Source of the DNA: Pseudomonadota bacterium
Lineage (GTDB): Bacteria; Bdellovibrionota; Bdellovibrionia; Bdellovibrionales; JAEYZS01
DNA length: 10,865 bases
Assembly: GCA_023427925.1 (NCBI GenBank)
Contig: JAEYZS010000087.1
Span: 1-10,865, forward strand
Direction: 5' to 3'
Positions within the stretch are counted from its first letter, which is position 1. Each line of letters begins with the position of its first letter. Below, in pieces: positions 1-6,530 of the stretch. The position numbers and the translations under genes are program-made. Under the pieces are notes generated by a model that saw only the letters and a program-made list of their open reading frames with translations, was not told where the DNA came from and made no database searches.

Positions 1-390
1 GATAGCGGTGAAGAAGTTGAAATCGCTCTTAGAGACGCAGAAGGAAGACTCTACTGTAAAGTGAGAGATTGTGATGAACTTTCTTTAGTTGATGGCTATT
101 GCCGATTTCACTATTTGAAGCTCTGGAAGAAAATCCAACTCAGAAGAAAGATTTTAACTGACGGTAAGCTTGAAAAGTATATCGAAGAGCTAACATTAAG
201 GTATCCTGATAAGTATATAGAGATGATCCGTGAAGATTTAAAATCGGAAAAGCACTTCCTAGCTGCTATTCAAGAACTTGAGATTGAAGACCTTAATGAA
301 GACATTCCTGAAGGCGATGATGATCAAGGCTTAATGGATGAGGTTCGCGGAATGCAAACTGCCGGCGACGGTGACGACGACTCTTTTTAG
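1..390 (+). CDS. Uncharacterised protein with putative CCCH zinc site, 5' partial
   Basis: The reading frame is open from the first base, so the true start lies left of the window; 129 codons are visible and the stop is TAG at 388-390. The GTG at 61 is probably internal, because the frame continues upstream and the first putative metal ligand lies before it. Visible codons 19, 24, 34 and 37 form C-X4-C-X9-C-X2-H, which looks like a small zinc-binding knuckle. It is followed by a charged, helix-rich stretch (about codons 39-95) with many Lys, Glu and Leu and the segment RYPDKYIEMIREDL. The C-terminus is strongly acidic (several Asp/Glu runs, ending DDDSF). No signal peptide or membrane segment is visible in this part. 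I do not recognise a characterised family; it faintly recalls conserved hypothetical proteins of Bdellovibrio-like bacteria. The stop abuts the convergent gene's stop without a spacer. A nucleic-acid or protein-binding role is possible but unsupported. Confidence 0.8.
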   Translation, partial: DSGEEVEIALRDAEGRLYCKVRDCDELSLVDGYCRFHYLKLWKKIQLRRKILTDGKLEKYIEELTLRYPDKYIEMIREDLKSEKHFLAAIQELEIEDLNEDIPEGDDDQGLMDEVRGMQTAGDGDDDSF

Positions 391-768
391 TTATCGGCAC
401 CAGCCATAGTATCGAGATCCAGAAACATTAAGATCAAAATATTTCTTTAACGAATTGGTGTTAAAGTCTGAAAAGACTCGCATATATCCCGATCTATTTT
501 CGTCGACTAAAAAGGTGTAATCACAATCAATATCCGCGAAAAAAGGATACCTGCAAAACTTTGTAAAGCGGCCTTTTGAGCTTGCGATCATCTTTCCGCG
601 AGTGAGGGATTTGTCGAAGACTCGAACTAGACCTTTATTAATATTAATTTTTACTTCGATATTCCCATGTTCGGCATCAGTACAAGTAAAAGAATTTTGG
701 TTATATTCCTCAGAAAAAGCATCAGATACACTCATGATTACAAAGACAAGAATTAAAAAATACTTCAT
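391..768 (-). CDS. Small exported protein of unknown function with four cysteines
   Basis: This 125-residue protein starts at ATG (768-766) behind a strong ribosome binding site, GAGGGG, five bases upstream. Residues 1-19 form a typical Sec signal peptide: one Lys, a hydrophobic core LILVFVIM, then SVSDAFS before EE. Cleavage is predicted after Ser19. The mature part of about 106 residues has Cys at 29, 72, 82 and 124, an even number that fits two disulfides in an exported protein. It is rich in Phe, Tyr, Asn and Asp, which suggests a small beta-rich periplasmic or secreted domain. There is no lipobox Cys near the cleavage site, so it is not an obvious lipoprotein. It is the second gene of a leftward pair, 21 bases after the 162-residue gene, so the two are probably cotranscribed. 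I recognise no family and assign no function. Confidence 0.75.
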   Translation of the reverse strand: MKYFLILVFVIMSVSDAFSEEYNQNSFTCTDAEHGNIEVKININKGLVRVFDKSLTRGKMIASSKGRFTKFCRYPFFADIDCDYTFLVDENRSGYMRVFSDFNTNSLKKYFDLNVSGSRYYGWCR

Positions 769-789
769 TTATTCCCCTCTAAACCAGGC

Positions 790-1278
790 TCAATGTAAAG
801 TCTGTTCTTGATCTAGATCCATACCGTGTTCTTTTAAAAAAGCGTCGGCCATTTTATCAAGCTCGATATTGTTGGTGCTCGATTTCAGAAAAACCTTGCT
901 GTCTTCAAAATCAAAACTCGTCCAGAGAGTTGGCATCTCGATGTCGCCTTGAGCTTCAACATATTGAGCAAACATTGCGTCTAAAGCATCGATACTTAAG
1001 TGAATTTTCTCTAAGACACCATGATTACCATCATTTTCGTAATCAATCGTATAGTCCATTGAACTTTCGAAATTGATCTGACGAACCTTCTCATCTCTAT
1101 TTCTTAGGCCGACAATGAGAATCAACTCCTCAGGGTAGATTGCTCCATCGATAATGAGAGTTTTATCAGACAAAAACTCCGCGTATTTTTCTTGGAAAGT
1201 TTCTTTGACAAGCTTTAAGAAATCCTTAGGAACAGGCTGATATTTATGTACGGAAGAAGTGCTGTGACGTGGATCCAT
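790..1278 (-). CDS. Conserved hypothetical cytoplasmic protein, 162 aa
   Basis: The start is placed at ATG 1278-1276 because AAAGGA lies exactly seven bases upstream. A longer frame back to GTG 1305 would add nine residues but has no ribosome binding site and overlaps the promoter region. The 162-residue product has no signal peptide, no hydrophobic segment and no Cys. It is acidic overall. A basic/aromatic N-terminal segment is followed by a helix (about 17-37), a predicted strand-rich core (40-125, including LTIIDGAIYPEELILIVGL-like alternation around 41-58), and a C-terminal helix (138-151) with a DQEQ tail. The sequence looks like a small alpha/beta domain, but I recognise no catalytic motif or family. 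It is the first gene of a leftward pair with the exported protein, diverging from miaB. Function unknown. Confidence 0.75.
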   Translation of the reverse strand: MDPRHSTSSVHKYQPVPKDFLKLVKETFQEKYAEFLSDKTLIIDGAIYPEELILIVGLRNRDEKVRQINFESSMDYTIDYENDGNHGVLEKIHLSIDALDAMFAQYVEAQGDIEMPTLWTSFDFEDSKVFLKSSTNNIELDKMADAFLKEHGMDLDQEQTLH

Positions 1279-1298
1279 TTCACTATCCTTTTTGGAGA

Positions 1299-1338
1299 TT
1301 GACACATATTGATATGACCAACTAAAAAACCATATATA
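1299..1338 (+). promoter_or_regulatory. Candidate promoter(s) for the miaB-led gene run
   Basis: Two overlapping options are visible. A perfect TTGACA (1299-1304) has an 18-base spacer to TAAAAA (1323-1328). TTGATA (1309-1314) has an 18-base spacer to TATATA (1333-1338). Either would start transcription at about 1335-1345, leaving a leader of roughly 110-120 bases before the preferred miaB start at 1456. The second option shares its -10 with the leftward promoter candidate. Confidence 0.4.
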
Positions 1339-1361
1339 GTCATAAAAAATGGGAATGAAAA
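1333..1361 (-). promoter_or_regulatory. Candidate sigma-70-like promoter for the leftward pair
   Basis: On the minus strand, TTTTCA (1361-1356) is followed by a 17-base spacer and TATATA (1338-1333). Each hexamer matches the consensus at four of six positions. The predicted transcription start is near 1326, giving a leader of about 48 bases before ATG 1278. The region is AT-rich, so chance matches are easy; support comes from correct spacing and position. Confidence 0.35.
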
Positions 1362-1378
1362 GGCTTAAATTTAAACCT
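1361..1378. repeat. Imperfect 18-bp palindrome, possible operator
   Basis: AGG-c-TTAAATTTAA-a-CCT is self-complementary except for one mismatched pair (1364 with 1375). It lies between the two divergent genes and touches the -35 end of the leftward promoter candidate. Its size and symmetry would fit a dimeric regulator, but its AT-rich core could arise by chance. Confidence 0.3.
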
Positions 1379-1390
1379 CAAGAGAATTGG

Positions 1391-1433
1391 GTAAAAAAGC
1401 GGGCAAGCGTGCGAAAATACCTTACTTTTTTAC
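1391..1433 (+). repeat. 9-bp inverted repeat in the miaB leader
   Basis: GTAAAAAAG (1391-1399) and CTTTTTTAC (1425-1433) are perfect reverse complements separated by 25 bases. In RNA they could pair as an A/U-rich stem. It lies just upstream of the preferred miaB start (1456), in the stretch that a longer TTG-started frame would translate. It has too few G/C pairs to be a standard terminator. Confidence 0.3.
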
Positions 1434-1455
1434 ACAATATGGAATATATAAACGC

Positions 1456-2865
1456 ATGGAAACTAATCCTCAAAATACCTTAAAGCAGGCGTCCACAGAA
1501 CTCGATAACAGCAACAATAAAAAACCGCATACGCAAGCGTTGAGTAATGGCGTTTATATTTCTACTTACGGCTGTCAAATGAATGAAAATGACAGCGAAA
1601 GAATGTATTCACTTTTAGAAATGAAAAATTATACGCCTGTTCAAACTCCTGAGCAAGCTAGCCTAATCATTATCAATTCATGCAGCGTGCGAGAAAAGCC
1701 CGTTCACAAAGTTCATTCCGAAGTCGGGAAATACCAGAAACTTAAAAACAGAAATCCTAATCTAAAAATTGGTGTTGGTGGTTGTGTAGGCCAGCAAGAA
1801 AAAGAAAAACTCACAAAGAGATCACCGCTCATTGATTTTGTGTTTGGTCCGGACAATATTGATGAGCTTCCTCAGATTATCACTGATGCCCTGTCAACAA
1901 GCGGTAAAGTCGTGAAGGCGAAGTTTTATAACAACGAGCCTTATATTGTTGAAAATATGGTTCGGAACCCAGGTGTCTCAACTTTTGTCAATATCACTAA
2001 AGGGTGTGATAATTTCTGTACGTTCTGTGTGGTTCCTTTTACTAGAGGAAGACTGCGTTCTCGCCCTGCTCAAGATATCGTAAATGACATCAAAAACTTA
2101 ACTCGTCGTGGAGTAAGGGAAGTCACGCTATTGGGACAAAATGTAAATTCGTATCACGGAGAATGCGGAACAACATTTGCTCAGCTTCTAATGAAGCTTG
2201 CAGACGACACAGAGATCGAAAGAATTCGCTATACAACTAGTCATCCTAAAGACTTTAACGAAGATCTTATGAAGGTTCATAGAGATTACCGCGAGAAAGT
2301 CTGTGACTATATTCATCTTCCCGTGCAGTCAGGAAGCACAGAAGTGCTTCACAAGATGAACCGCGTTTATTCAAGAGAGCATTACATCGATAAAGTGAAA
2401 AAGATCTTAGACTATGTTCCGGATGTTTCTCTTTCGACAGATCTCATCGTGGGATTCCCAGGTGAAACAGAAGAAGAATTCCAGATGACGATGTCACTAT
2501 TGGATGAAGTCGAATATGAATCTATCTATGCATTTAAATATTCTCCACGCCCATTTACGAAGGCTGCAAGATGGGGAGACCAAATTACTGAGGAAACAAA
2601 ATCAGATAGACTTGATCGTTTACTCAAAAAACATCGTGAACAGATATTTAATAACTGCTCAAGATATGTAGGCAGAGACTTTAAAGTGCTAATAGAAAAA
2701 GCTGACCCTAAGTATGCAGGAATAGTTACTGGTCGCAACACTAGAAATCAGTTGGTTCACGTTACAAACCAAACAAATGCGGCAGACTCTGACTTGGTCG
2801 GAACAACGGTTCACGTAAAAATTGAAAAAGCTCGTCCGCAGACTTTGTATGCAACTCTAAGATAA
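1456..2865 (+). CDS. miaB: tRNA-2-methylthio-N6-isopentenyladenosine(37) synthase MiaB
   Basis: MiaB is a radical-SAM methylthiotransferase that adds a 2-methylthio group to isopentenyl-adenosine 37 in tRNAs reading UNN codons, improving decoding accuracy. With ATG 1456 the protein has 469 residues, close to the usual length. The N-terminal domain carries three iron-sulfur ligands, Cys40 (YGCQMNENDSE), Cys76 (NSCSVRE) and Cys110 (GGCVGQ). The radical-SAM cluster motif CX3CX2C is Cys184, Cys188 and Cys191, followed by the family stretch VPFTRGRLRSR. A TRAM RNA-binding domain covers about 403-468. The frame is open back to TTG 1387, but that start has no well-spaced ribosome binding site. ATG 1456 has only a weak GGAA 11 bases upstream, so the start is less certain than the identity. 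It is the first gene of the rightward run, 16 bases before the carbonic-anhydrase-like gene. Confidence 0.96.
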   Translation: METNPQNTLKQASTELDNSNNKKPHTQALSNGVYISTYGCQMNENDSERMYSLLEMKNYTPVQTPEQASLIIINSCSVREKPVHKVHSEVGKYQKLKNRNPNLKIGVGGCVGQQEKEKLTKRSPLIDFVFGPDNIDELPQIITDALSTSGKVVKAKFYNNEPYIVENMVRNPGVSTFVNITKGCDNFCTFCVVPFTRGRLRSRPAQDIVNDIKNLTRRGVREVTLLGQNVNSYHGECGTTFAQLLMKLADDTEIERIRYTTSHPKDFNEDLMKVHRDYREKVCDYIHLPVQSGSTEVLHKMNRVYSREHYIDKVKKILDYVPDVSLSTDLIVGFPGETEEEFQMTMSLLDEVEYESIYAFKYSPRPFTKAARWGDQITEETKSDRLDRLLKKHREQIFNNCSRYVGRDFKVLIEKADPKYAGIVTGRNTRNQLVHVTNQTNAADSDLVGTTVHVKIEKARPQTLYATLR

Positions 2866-2881
2866 CTTAAGCGAGGTGGAA

Positions 2882-3403
2882 ATGGCTACAGTGATGACAG
2901 TTAGAGGTTTTACTCCAAAGATGGGTAAGGACTGTTTTTTGGCGCCAAACTCTACCGTCGTTGGTGATGTTGTATTGGGTGACGATGTTTCTGTTTGGTT
3001 TAATGCAGTTTTACGCGGTGATGTTCATCATATTCGAATTGGTGATAAAACCAATATTCAAGACGGTACTACAATTCACGGAACGTTTAATAAATGCGGT
3101 ACTACTATCGGTAGTGGTGTAACTATTGGTCATAATGTCATCCTGCACGGATGTTCGATCGGAGATCGTTGTCTCATTGGTATGGGCACTATAATTATGG
3201 ATAATGCAAAGATTGCTCCACGATGTATAGTAGGAGCGGGAAGTCTTGTGACAGAGGAATCAAACTTTGAACAAGAAGGCATGTTGATACTTGGTCGGCC
3301 GGCAAAGACGGTTAGACCGCTTAAGCCTGAGGAACTGGCGTTTCTTGAAAAGTCCGAACAAAATTATATTTTATATAAATCATGGTACGAAACAAAAAGC
3401 TGA
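2882..3403 (+). CDS. Gamma-class carbonic anhydrase-like hexapeptide-repeat protein (YrdA/CamH type)
   Basis: The 173-residue product is a left-handed beta-helix protein of the gamma carbonic anhydrase family, which as a trimer binds metal between subunits and may interconvert CO2 and bicarbonate. Hexapeptide repeats run from about residue 20 to 125 (for example GDVVLGDDV, IGSGVTIGHNVILHG, CSIGDR). The three expected metal ligands are present: His66 (TTIHG), His84 and His89 (GHNVILHG). The conserved Arg45/Asp47 pair (LRGD) and the Asn58/Gln60 pair (NIQDG) are also there. The acidic proton-shuttle loop of archaeal Cam is absent, as in the CamH/YrdA branch. Many of these have weak or unproven anhydrase activity. 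ATG 2882 is preferred because GAGG lies five bases upstream; GTG 2876 falls inside that site. It sits 16 bases after miaB, so it is probably cotranscribed with it. Confidence 0.9.
   Translation: MATVMTVRGFTPKMGKDCFLAPNSTVVGDVVLGDDVSVWFNAVLRGDVHHIRIGDKTNIQDGTTIHGTFNKCGTTIGSGVTIGHNVILHGCSIGDRCLIGMGTIIMDNAKIAPRCIVGAGSLVTEESNFEQEGMLILGRPAKTVRPLKPEELAFLEKSEQNYILYKSWYETKS
3345..3372 (+). promoter_or_regulatory. Weak candidate internal promoter for guaBA
   Basis: TTGAAA (3345-3350) with a 16-base spacer to TATTTT (3367-3372) lies inside the 3' end of the preceding gene, about 85 bases before guaB. The -35 matches consensus at five of six positions and the -10 at four of six. An AT-rich coding stretch could produce this by chance. 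It would allow guaBA expression independent of miaB. Confidence 0.22.
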
Positions 3404-3456
3404 TTCGTTTCAGCGAAATTAAACCGCATTAGATTTAGAAAGAGAAAGGAACTAAA

Positions 3457-4923
3457 ATGGCAAAGCAAGCAGATATCAGGTTGGCTCTAACATTTGATGA
3501 CATCTTGTTGATTCCGAAATATTCGGAACTGGTGCCAACAGAAATCTCGACAAAGAGCTATTTTGCAAGAGATCTCTATTTAAATTCTCCCTTAATTTCT
3601 TCAGCAATGGATACCGTCACTGGCCACAAGGTTGCAAGAGTCATGGCGCAACTGGGTGGGTTTGGTGTCATCCATAAAAACATGCCTATTGAAGCTCAAG
3701 CTCAAGAAGTTGAAAAAGTAAAAAAATACGAAAGTGGAATGATTTCTGACCCGATTACATTGGGTCCTGATAAAACCGTTCAAGATGCTCTCGATCTTAT
3801 GAAAAAGTATGGAATCAGTGGAGTTCCAATTACAGTCCAAGGGAAACTTGTTGGGATCCTTACAAATAGAGATTTGCGATTTGAAACCAATGTGACTCAA
3901 AAAATTTCAGATGTAATGACAAAGGATGATCTTGTGACCGCACAAGTGGGAACAACTTTGACTCAAGCAAGAGAGATTCTCCAGGAACATAGAATTGAAA
4001 AGTTACCGGTTGTTGATAAGGATAATTATCTTAAGGGTCTTATCACGATCAAAGATATCGAAAAAGCAAAGCAATATCCTCAGGCGACAAAAGATGGTCG
4101 AGGAAGACTGGTTGCGGGTGCAGGTATCGGAGTAGGACCAGAGGCGTTTGAAAGAGCAGATGCACTCGTTGCCCATGGTGTGGATATTATTTGTATAGAT
4201 ACAGCTCATGGCTTTTCTAAAAACGTGATTGAAACTACTCGATATTTGAGAAAGAGATTTCCAGATATTATTTTGATTTCAGGAAACGTAGCAACAGCAG
4301 ATGGTGCTCAGGCACTCTTGGAAGCAGGAGCAGATGTTATAAAAGTTGGAATGGGATCTGGAAGTATTTGCACGACGAGAATTGTTGCAGGTATTGGCGT
4401 TCCACAAATTTCGGCAGTTATGGATTGTTCAGAAGTTGCAAAGAAACATGGCAAAACCGTGATCGCTGATGGTGGAATCCGTTACTCAGGTGACGTGACT
4501 AAAGCTATCGCACTTGGAGCAAACGCAATCATGGTCGGAAATTTACTTGCAGGTTGTGACGAGTCGCCCGGCGAAACAATTCTTTATCAAGGACGCACTT
4601 ACAAAGTTTATCGCGGCATGGGAAGTATCGGAGCAATGAAAGAAGGCTCTAAGGATAGATACGGTCAAACAGATATTTATGAGAATGAAAAATTAGTTCC
4701 TGAGGGTATTGAGGGTAAAGTTCCATACAAAGGAAGTGCTAGTGGAATTATCTATCAATTGCTCGGAGGACTTAAATCAGGAATGGGTTATTTGGGGGCC
4801 AATACTGTTCAGGAGTTGCAAGACAAAGCGGAGTTTGTTCGTATTTCTCCATTTGGTTTAAAAGAATCACACGTTCATGATGTGACAATCACCAAAGAAG
4901 CTCCAAACTACAGATTGGAATAG
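3457..4923 (+). CDS. guaB: Inosine-5'-monophosphate dehydrogenase GuaB
   Basis: GuaB oxidises IMP to XMP with NAD+, the committed and rate-limiting step of guanine nucleotide synthesis. The protein has 488 residues, the same length as the Escherichia coli enzyme. The TIM-barrel catalytic domain (about 1-90 and 205-488) is interrupted by a tandem CBS pair (about 93-205) that usually binds adenine or guanine nucleotides for regulation. The catalytic Cys is Cys305 in GSGSICTTR; the mobile-flap Arg-Tyr pair is 401-402 (KDRYGQ). The phosphate-binding DGGIRYSGD (338-346) and GNLLAG segments are intact. ATG 3457 has AAAGGA six bases upstream. guaA follows after only two bases, the classic guaBA arrangement, so the two are very likely one transcript with coupled translation. 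Nothing is missing or unusual in the active site. Confidence 0.98.
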   Translation: MAKQADIRLALTFDDILLIPKYSELVPTEISTKSYFARDLYLNSPLISSAMDTVTGHKVARVMAQLGGFGVIHKNMPIEAQAQEVEKVKKYESGMISDPITLGPDKTVQDALDLMKKYGISGVPITVQGKLVGILTNRDLRFETNVTQKISDVMTKDDLVTAQVGTTLTQAREILQEHRIEKLPVVDKDNYLKGLITIKDIEKAKQYPQATKDGRGRLVAGAGIGVGPEAFERADALVAHGVDIICIDTAHGFSKNVIETTRYLRKRFPDIILISGNVATADGAQALLEAGADVIKVGMGSGSICTTRIVAGIGVPQISAVMDCSEVAKKHGKTVIADGGIRYSGDVTKAIALGANAIMVGNLLAGCDESPGETILYQGRTYKVYRGMGSIGAMKEGSKDRYGQTDIYENEKLVPEGIEGKVPYKGSASGIIYQLLGGLKSGMGYLGANTVQELQDKAEFVRISPFGLKESHVHDVTITKEAPNYRLE

Positions 4924-4925
4924 GT

Positions 4926-6458
4926 ATGGATAAAGTTGCGATTCTTGATTTTGGTTCTCAGTATACACAGCTGATCGCAAGACGATTGCGAGAGATGGGA
5001 GTCTATTCAGAGATATTCCCTCATCACTATCCTGTTGAAAATTTAAAAAAATTTGAGCCAAAGGGAATTATTTTAAGTGGAGGTCCTTCCTCGGTTGATG
5101 ACGAAGGTGCACCTTATCGCAATGTTAGTGAACTTTCTGAAATTGCTCCGCTCCTTGGAATTTGTTATGGGATGCAGTTAATAGCAAAGGATCTTGGAGG
5201 AAAAGTCGTTCCAAGCAACAAGCGAGAATATGGAATGACGTACCTTAACTGGGAAGATAACTCGGTCTATAATGAAGAACGCCAAATGGTTTGGATGAGT
5301 CATGGTGACACGGTAGAAGAACTTCCGAATAATTTTAGAGTTTTAGCAAAAACAAACTCTGGTGCCACAGCGGCTATCGAAGGAACTCATGAAGGGACTG
5401 GAATTCTTGCGTTTCAATTTCACACTGAAGTGAGCCATACTCAAAATGGTGAGCAGCTTTTAGGTCAATTCGCCTTTGGAATGTGTCGGATCCAAGCAAC
5501 TTGGTCTGCTCAAAATATTGTCGAAGAGCTATCTCAAAGAATTAAATCCAAAGTTCCTGAGGATGGACATGTTTTGTGCGCACTCAGTGGAGGAGTGGAC
5601 TCGACCGTCGTTGGAGTACTATTAACAAAAGTGTTAGGTGCTCACCGAGTGGAGTGTTGCTTTGTTAATAATGGGCTTTTACGAAAGAATGAGTACGAAG
5701 AAGTCTTGTCGATTTATAAAACTCTAGGTTTAAATGTGACAGGTATCGATGCTGAAGAAGATTTTCTAACTGCGCTTAAAGGTGTAACAGAACCTGAGAG
5801 AAAAAGAAAAATTATCGGTAATAAATTTATTGATGTATTCGATCACTTTCTAAAGACAAAAGATCACGTAGAATGGTTAGCTCAAGGCACTCTTTATCCC
5901 GATGTCATTGAAAGTGTTTCTCCAAATGGAGCATCTGTCACCATCAAGACTCATCATAACGTAGGTGGTTTGCCTGCAAAAATGAAACTGAAACTTATAG
6001 AGCCTTTGAGAGAACTTTTTAAGGATGAAGTAAGAGCCATTGGTGCTGAGCTTGGTATCCCTAAAGATATTCTCGGAAGGCATCCGTTTCCTGGGCCCGG
6101 ATTAGCGGTGAGGGTTCTTGGAGAAGTCACAAAGGATGATCTCAGTATACTCAGAGAGTGTGATGCTATATTTACAGAAGAGCTCAAATCGAGTGGGTTA
6201 TATAATAAAATTTGGCAGGCATTTGTAGTCTTGTTACCCGTTCACACAGTAGGTGTGCAAGGAGACTCACGTTCTTATGAAAAATCCGTGGCACTTAGGG
6301 CTGTCACATCAAAGGACGGTATGACGGCAGATTGGTTTGATTTTCCAAATGACTTCTTGAGAAAGGTCTCTGGTCGAATTACCAATGAAGTTAAAAAGAT
6401 CAATCGAGTGGTTTATGATGTGACATCCAAACCGCCAGGAACGATTGAGTGGGAGTAA
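4926..6458 (+). CDS. guaA: GMP synthase (glutamine-hydrolysing) GuaA
   Basis: GuaA converts XMP to GMP using ATP and ammonia released from glutamine, completing the step begun by GuaB. The 510-residue protein has a class I glutamine amidotransferase domain (about 1-190) with catalytic Cys80 (GICYGMQ), His166 and Glu168. An ATP pyrophosphatase domain follows (about 195-385) with the P-loop SGGVDS at 221-226. The C-terminal dimerisation domain includes PFPGPGLAVR and ends in the canonical IEWE. One small oddity is Thr167 where most class I amidotransferases have Pro in the His-Pro-Glu motif; the catalytic residues themselves are kept. ATG 4926 lies two bases after the guaB stop, and its likely binding site, GGAA, sits inside the end of guaB, so translation is probably coupled. 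A hairpin follows the gene before dnaE. Confidence 0.98.
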   Translation: MDKVAILDFGSQYTQLIARRLREMGVYSEIFPHHYPVENLKKFEPKGIILSGGPSSVDDEGAPYRNVSELSEIAPLLGICYGMQLIAKDLGGKVVPSNKREYGMTYLNWEDNSVYNEERQMVWMSHGDTVEELPNNFRVLAKTNSGATAAIEGTHEGTGILAFQFHTEVSHTQNGEQLLGQFAFGMCRIQATWSAQNIVEELSQRIKSKVPEDGHVLCALSGGVDSTVVGVLLTKVLGAHRVECCFVNNGLLRKNEYEEVLSIYKTLGLNVTGIDAEEDFLTALKGVTEPERKRKIIGNKFIDVFDHFLKTKDHVEWLAQGTLYPDVIESVSPNGASVTIKTHHNVGGLPAKMKLKLIEPLRELFKDEVRAIGAELGIPKDILGRHPFPGPGLAVRVLGEVTKDDLSILRECDAIFTEELKSSGLYNKIWQAFVVLLPVHTVGVQGDSRSYEKSVALRAVTSKDGMTADWFDFPNDFLRKVSGRITNEVKKINRVVYDVTSKPPGTIEWE

Positions 6459-6460
6459 GC

Positions 6461-6481
6461 GATCAGTTTTCTGAACTGATC
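6461..6481 (+). repeat. Perfect 8-bp hairpin between guaA and dnaE
   Basis: GATCAGTT (6461-6468) and AACTGATC (6474-6481) are perfect reverse complements around a 5-base loop, starting two bases after the guaA stop. The downstream bases are TTGGTATAT, not a T-run, so it lacks the tail of an intrinsic terminator. It may protect or define the 3' end of guaBA mRNA, act as a weak attenuator, or be a DNA-level palindrome. Confidence 0.5.
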
Positions 6482-6482
6482 T

Positions 6483-6491
6483 TGGTATATG
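6483..6491 (+). promoter_or_regulatory. Candidate extended -10 promoter for dnaE
   Basis: TGG followed by TATATG (6486-6491) fits an extended -10 element (TGn plus four of six hexamer matches), immediately after the hairpin and about 40 bases before dnaE. There is no good -35 at 17 bases upstream, where the hairpin lies; extended -10 promoters can do without one. Confidence 0.27.
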
Positions 6492-6515
6492 GCGAAATTG
6501 TTTGTTGGGACCTTT

Positions 6516-6523
6516 AAGGGGAG
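6516..6523 (+). promoter_or_regulatory. Strong ribosome binding site fixing the TTG start of dnaE
   Basis: AAGGGGAG lies seven bases before TTG 6531. This strong, well-spaced site supports TTG as the true start. The encoded protein then begins MSNNFVHLHVHTEYS, which matches the N-terminus expected for the PHP domain of DnaE. Confidence 0.75.
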
Positions 6524-6530
6524 ATAAATT

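Noticed and set aside
602..811. Rightward 69-codon open frame starting at GTG
   Set aside because: It lies antisense to the exported-protein gene, has no ribosome binding site and resembles no protein; the leftward gene has a signal peptide and a strong binding site.
1279..1305. Nine-residue upstream extension of the 162-residue gene to GTG 1305
   Set aside because: There is no ribosome binding site before GTG 1305, while AAAGGA is ideally placed seven bases before ATG 1278.
2526..2741. Leftward open frame inside miaB
   Set aside because: Antisense shadow of a well-conserved gene with no ribosome binding site or recognisable protein.
2876..2881. GTG 2876 as start of the carbonic-anhydrase-like gene
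   Set aside because: The GTG is part of the GCGAGGTGG ribosome binding sequence; ATG 2882 has GAGG at five bases and gives the usual family N-terminus.
3399..3414. Small hairpin GCTGA / TCAGC at the end of the carbonic-anhydrase-like gene, considered as a terminator
   Set aside because: Only five base pairs, overlapping the stop codon, with no T-run after it; too weak to call.
3601..4209. Leftward open frames inside guaB
   Set aside because: Shadows of the conserved guaB frame; low-complexity composition and no start signals.
6511..6523. CCTTTAAGG next to the dnaE ribosome binding site, considered as a site-sequestering hairpin
   Set aside because: The palindrome leaves a one-base loop, which cannot form an RNA hairpin.
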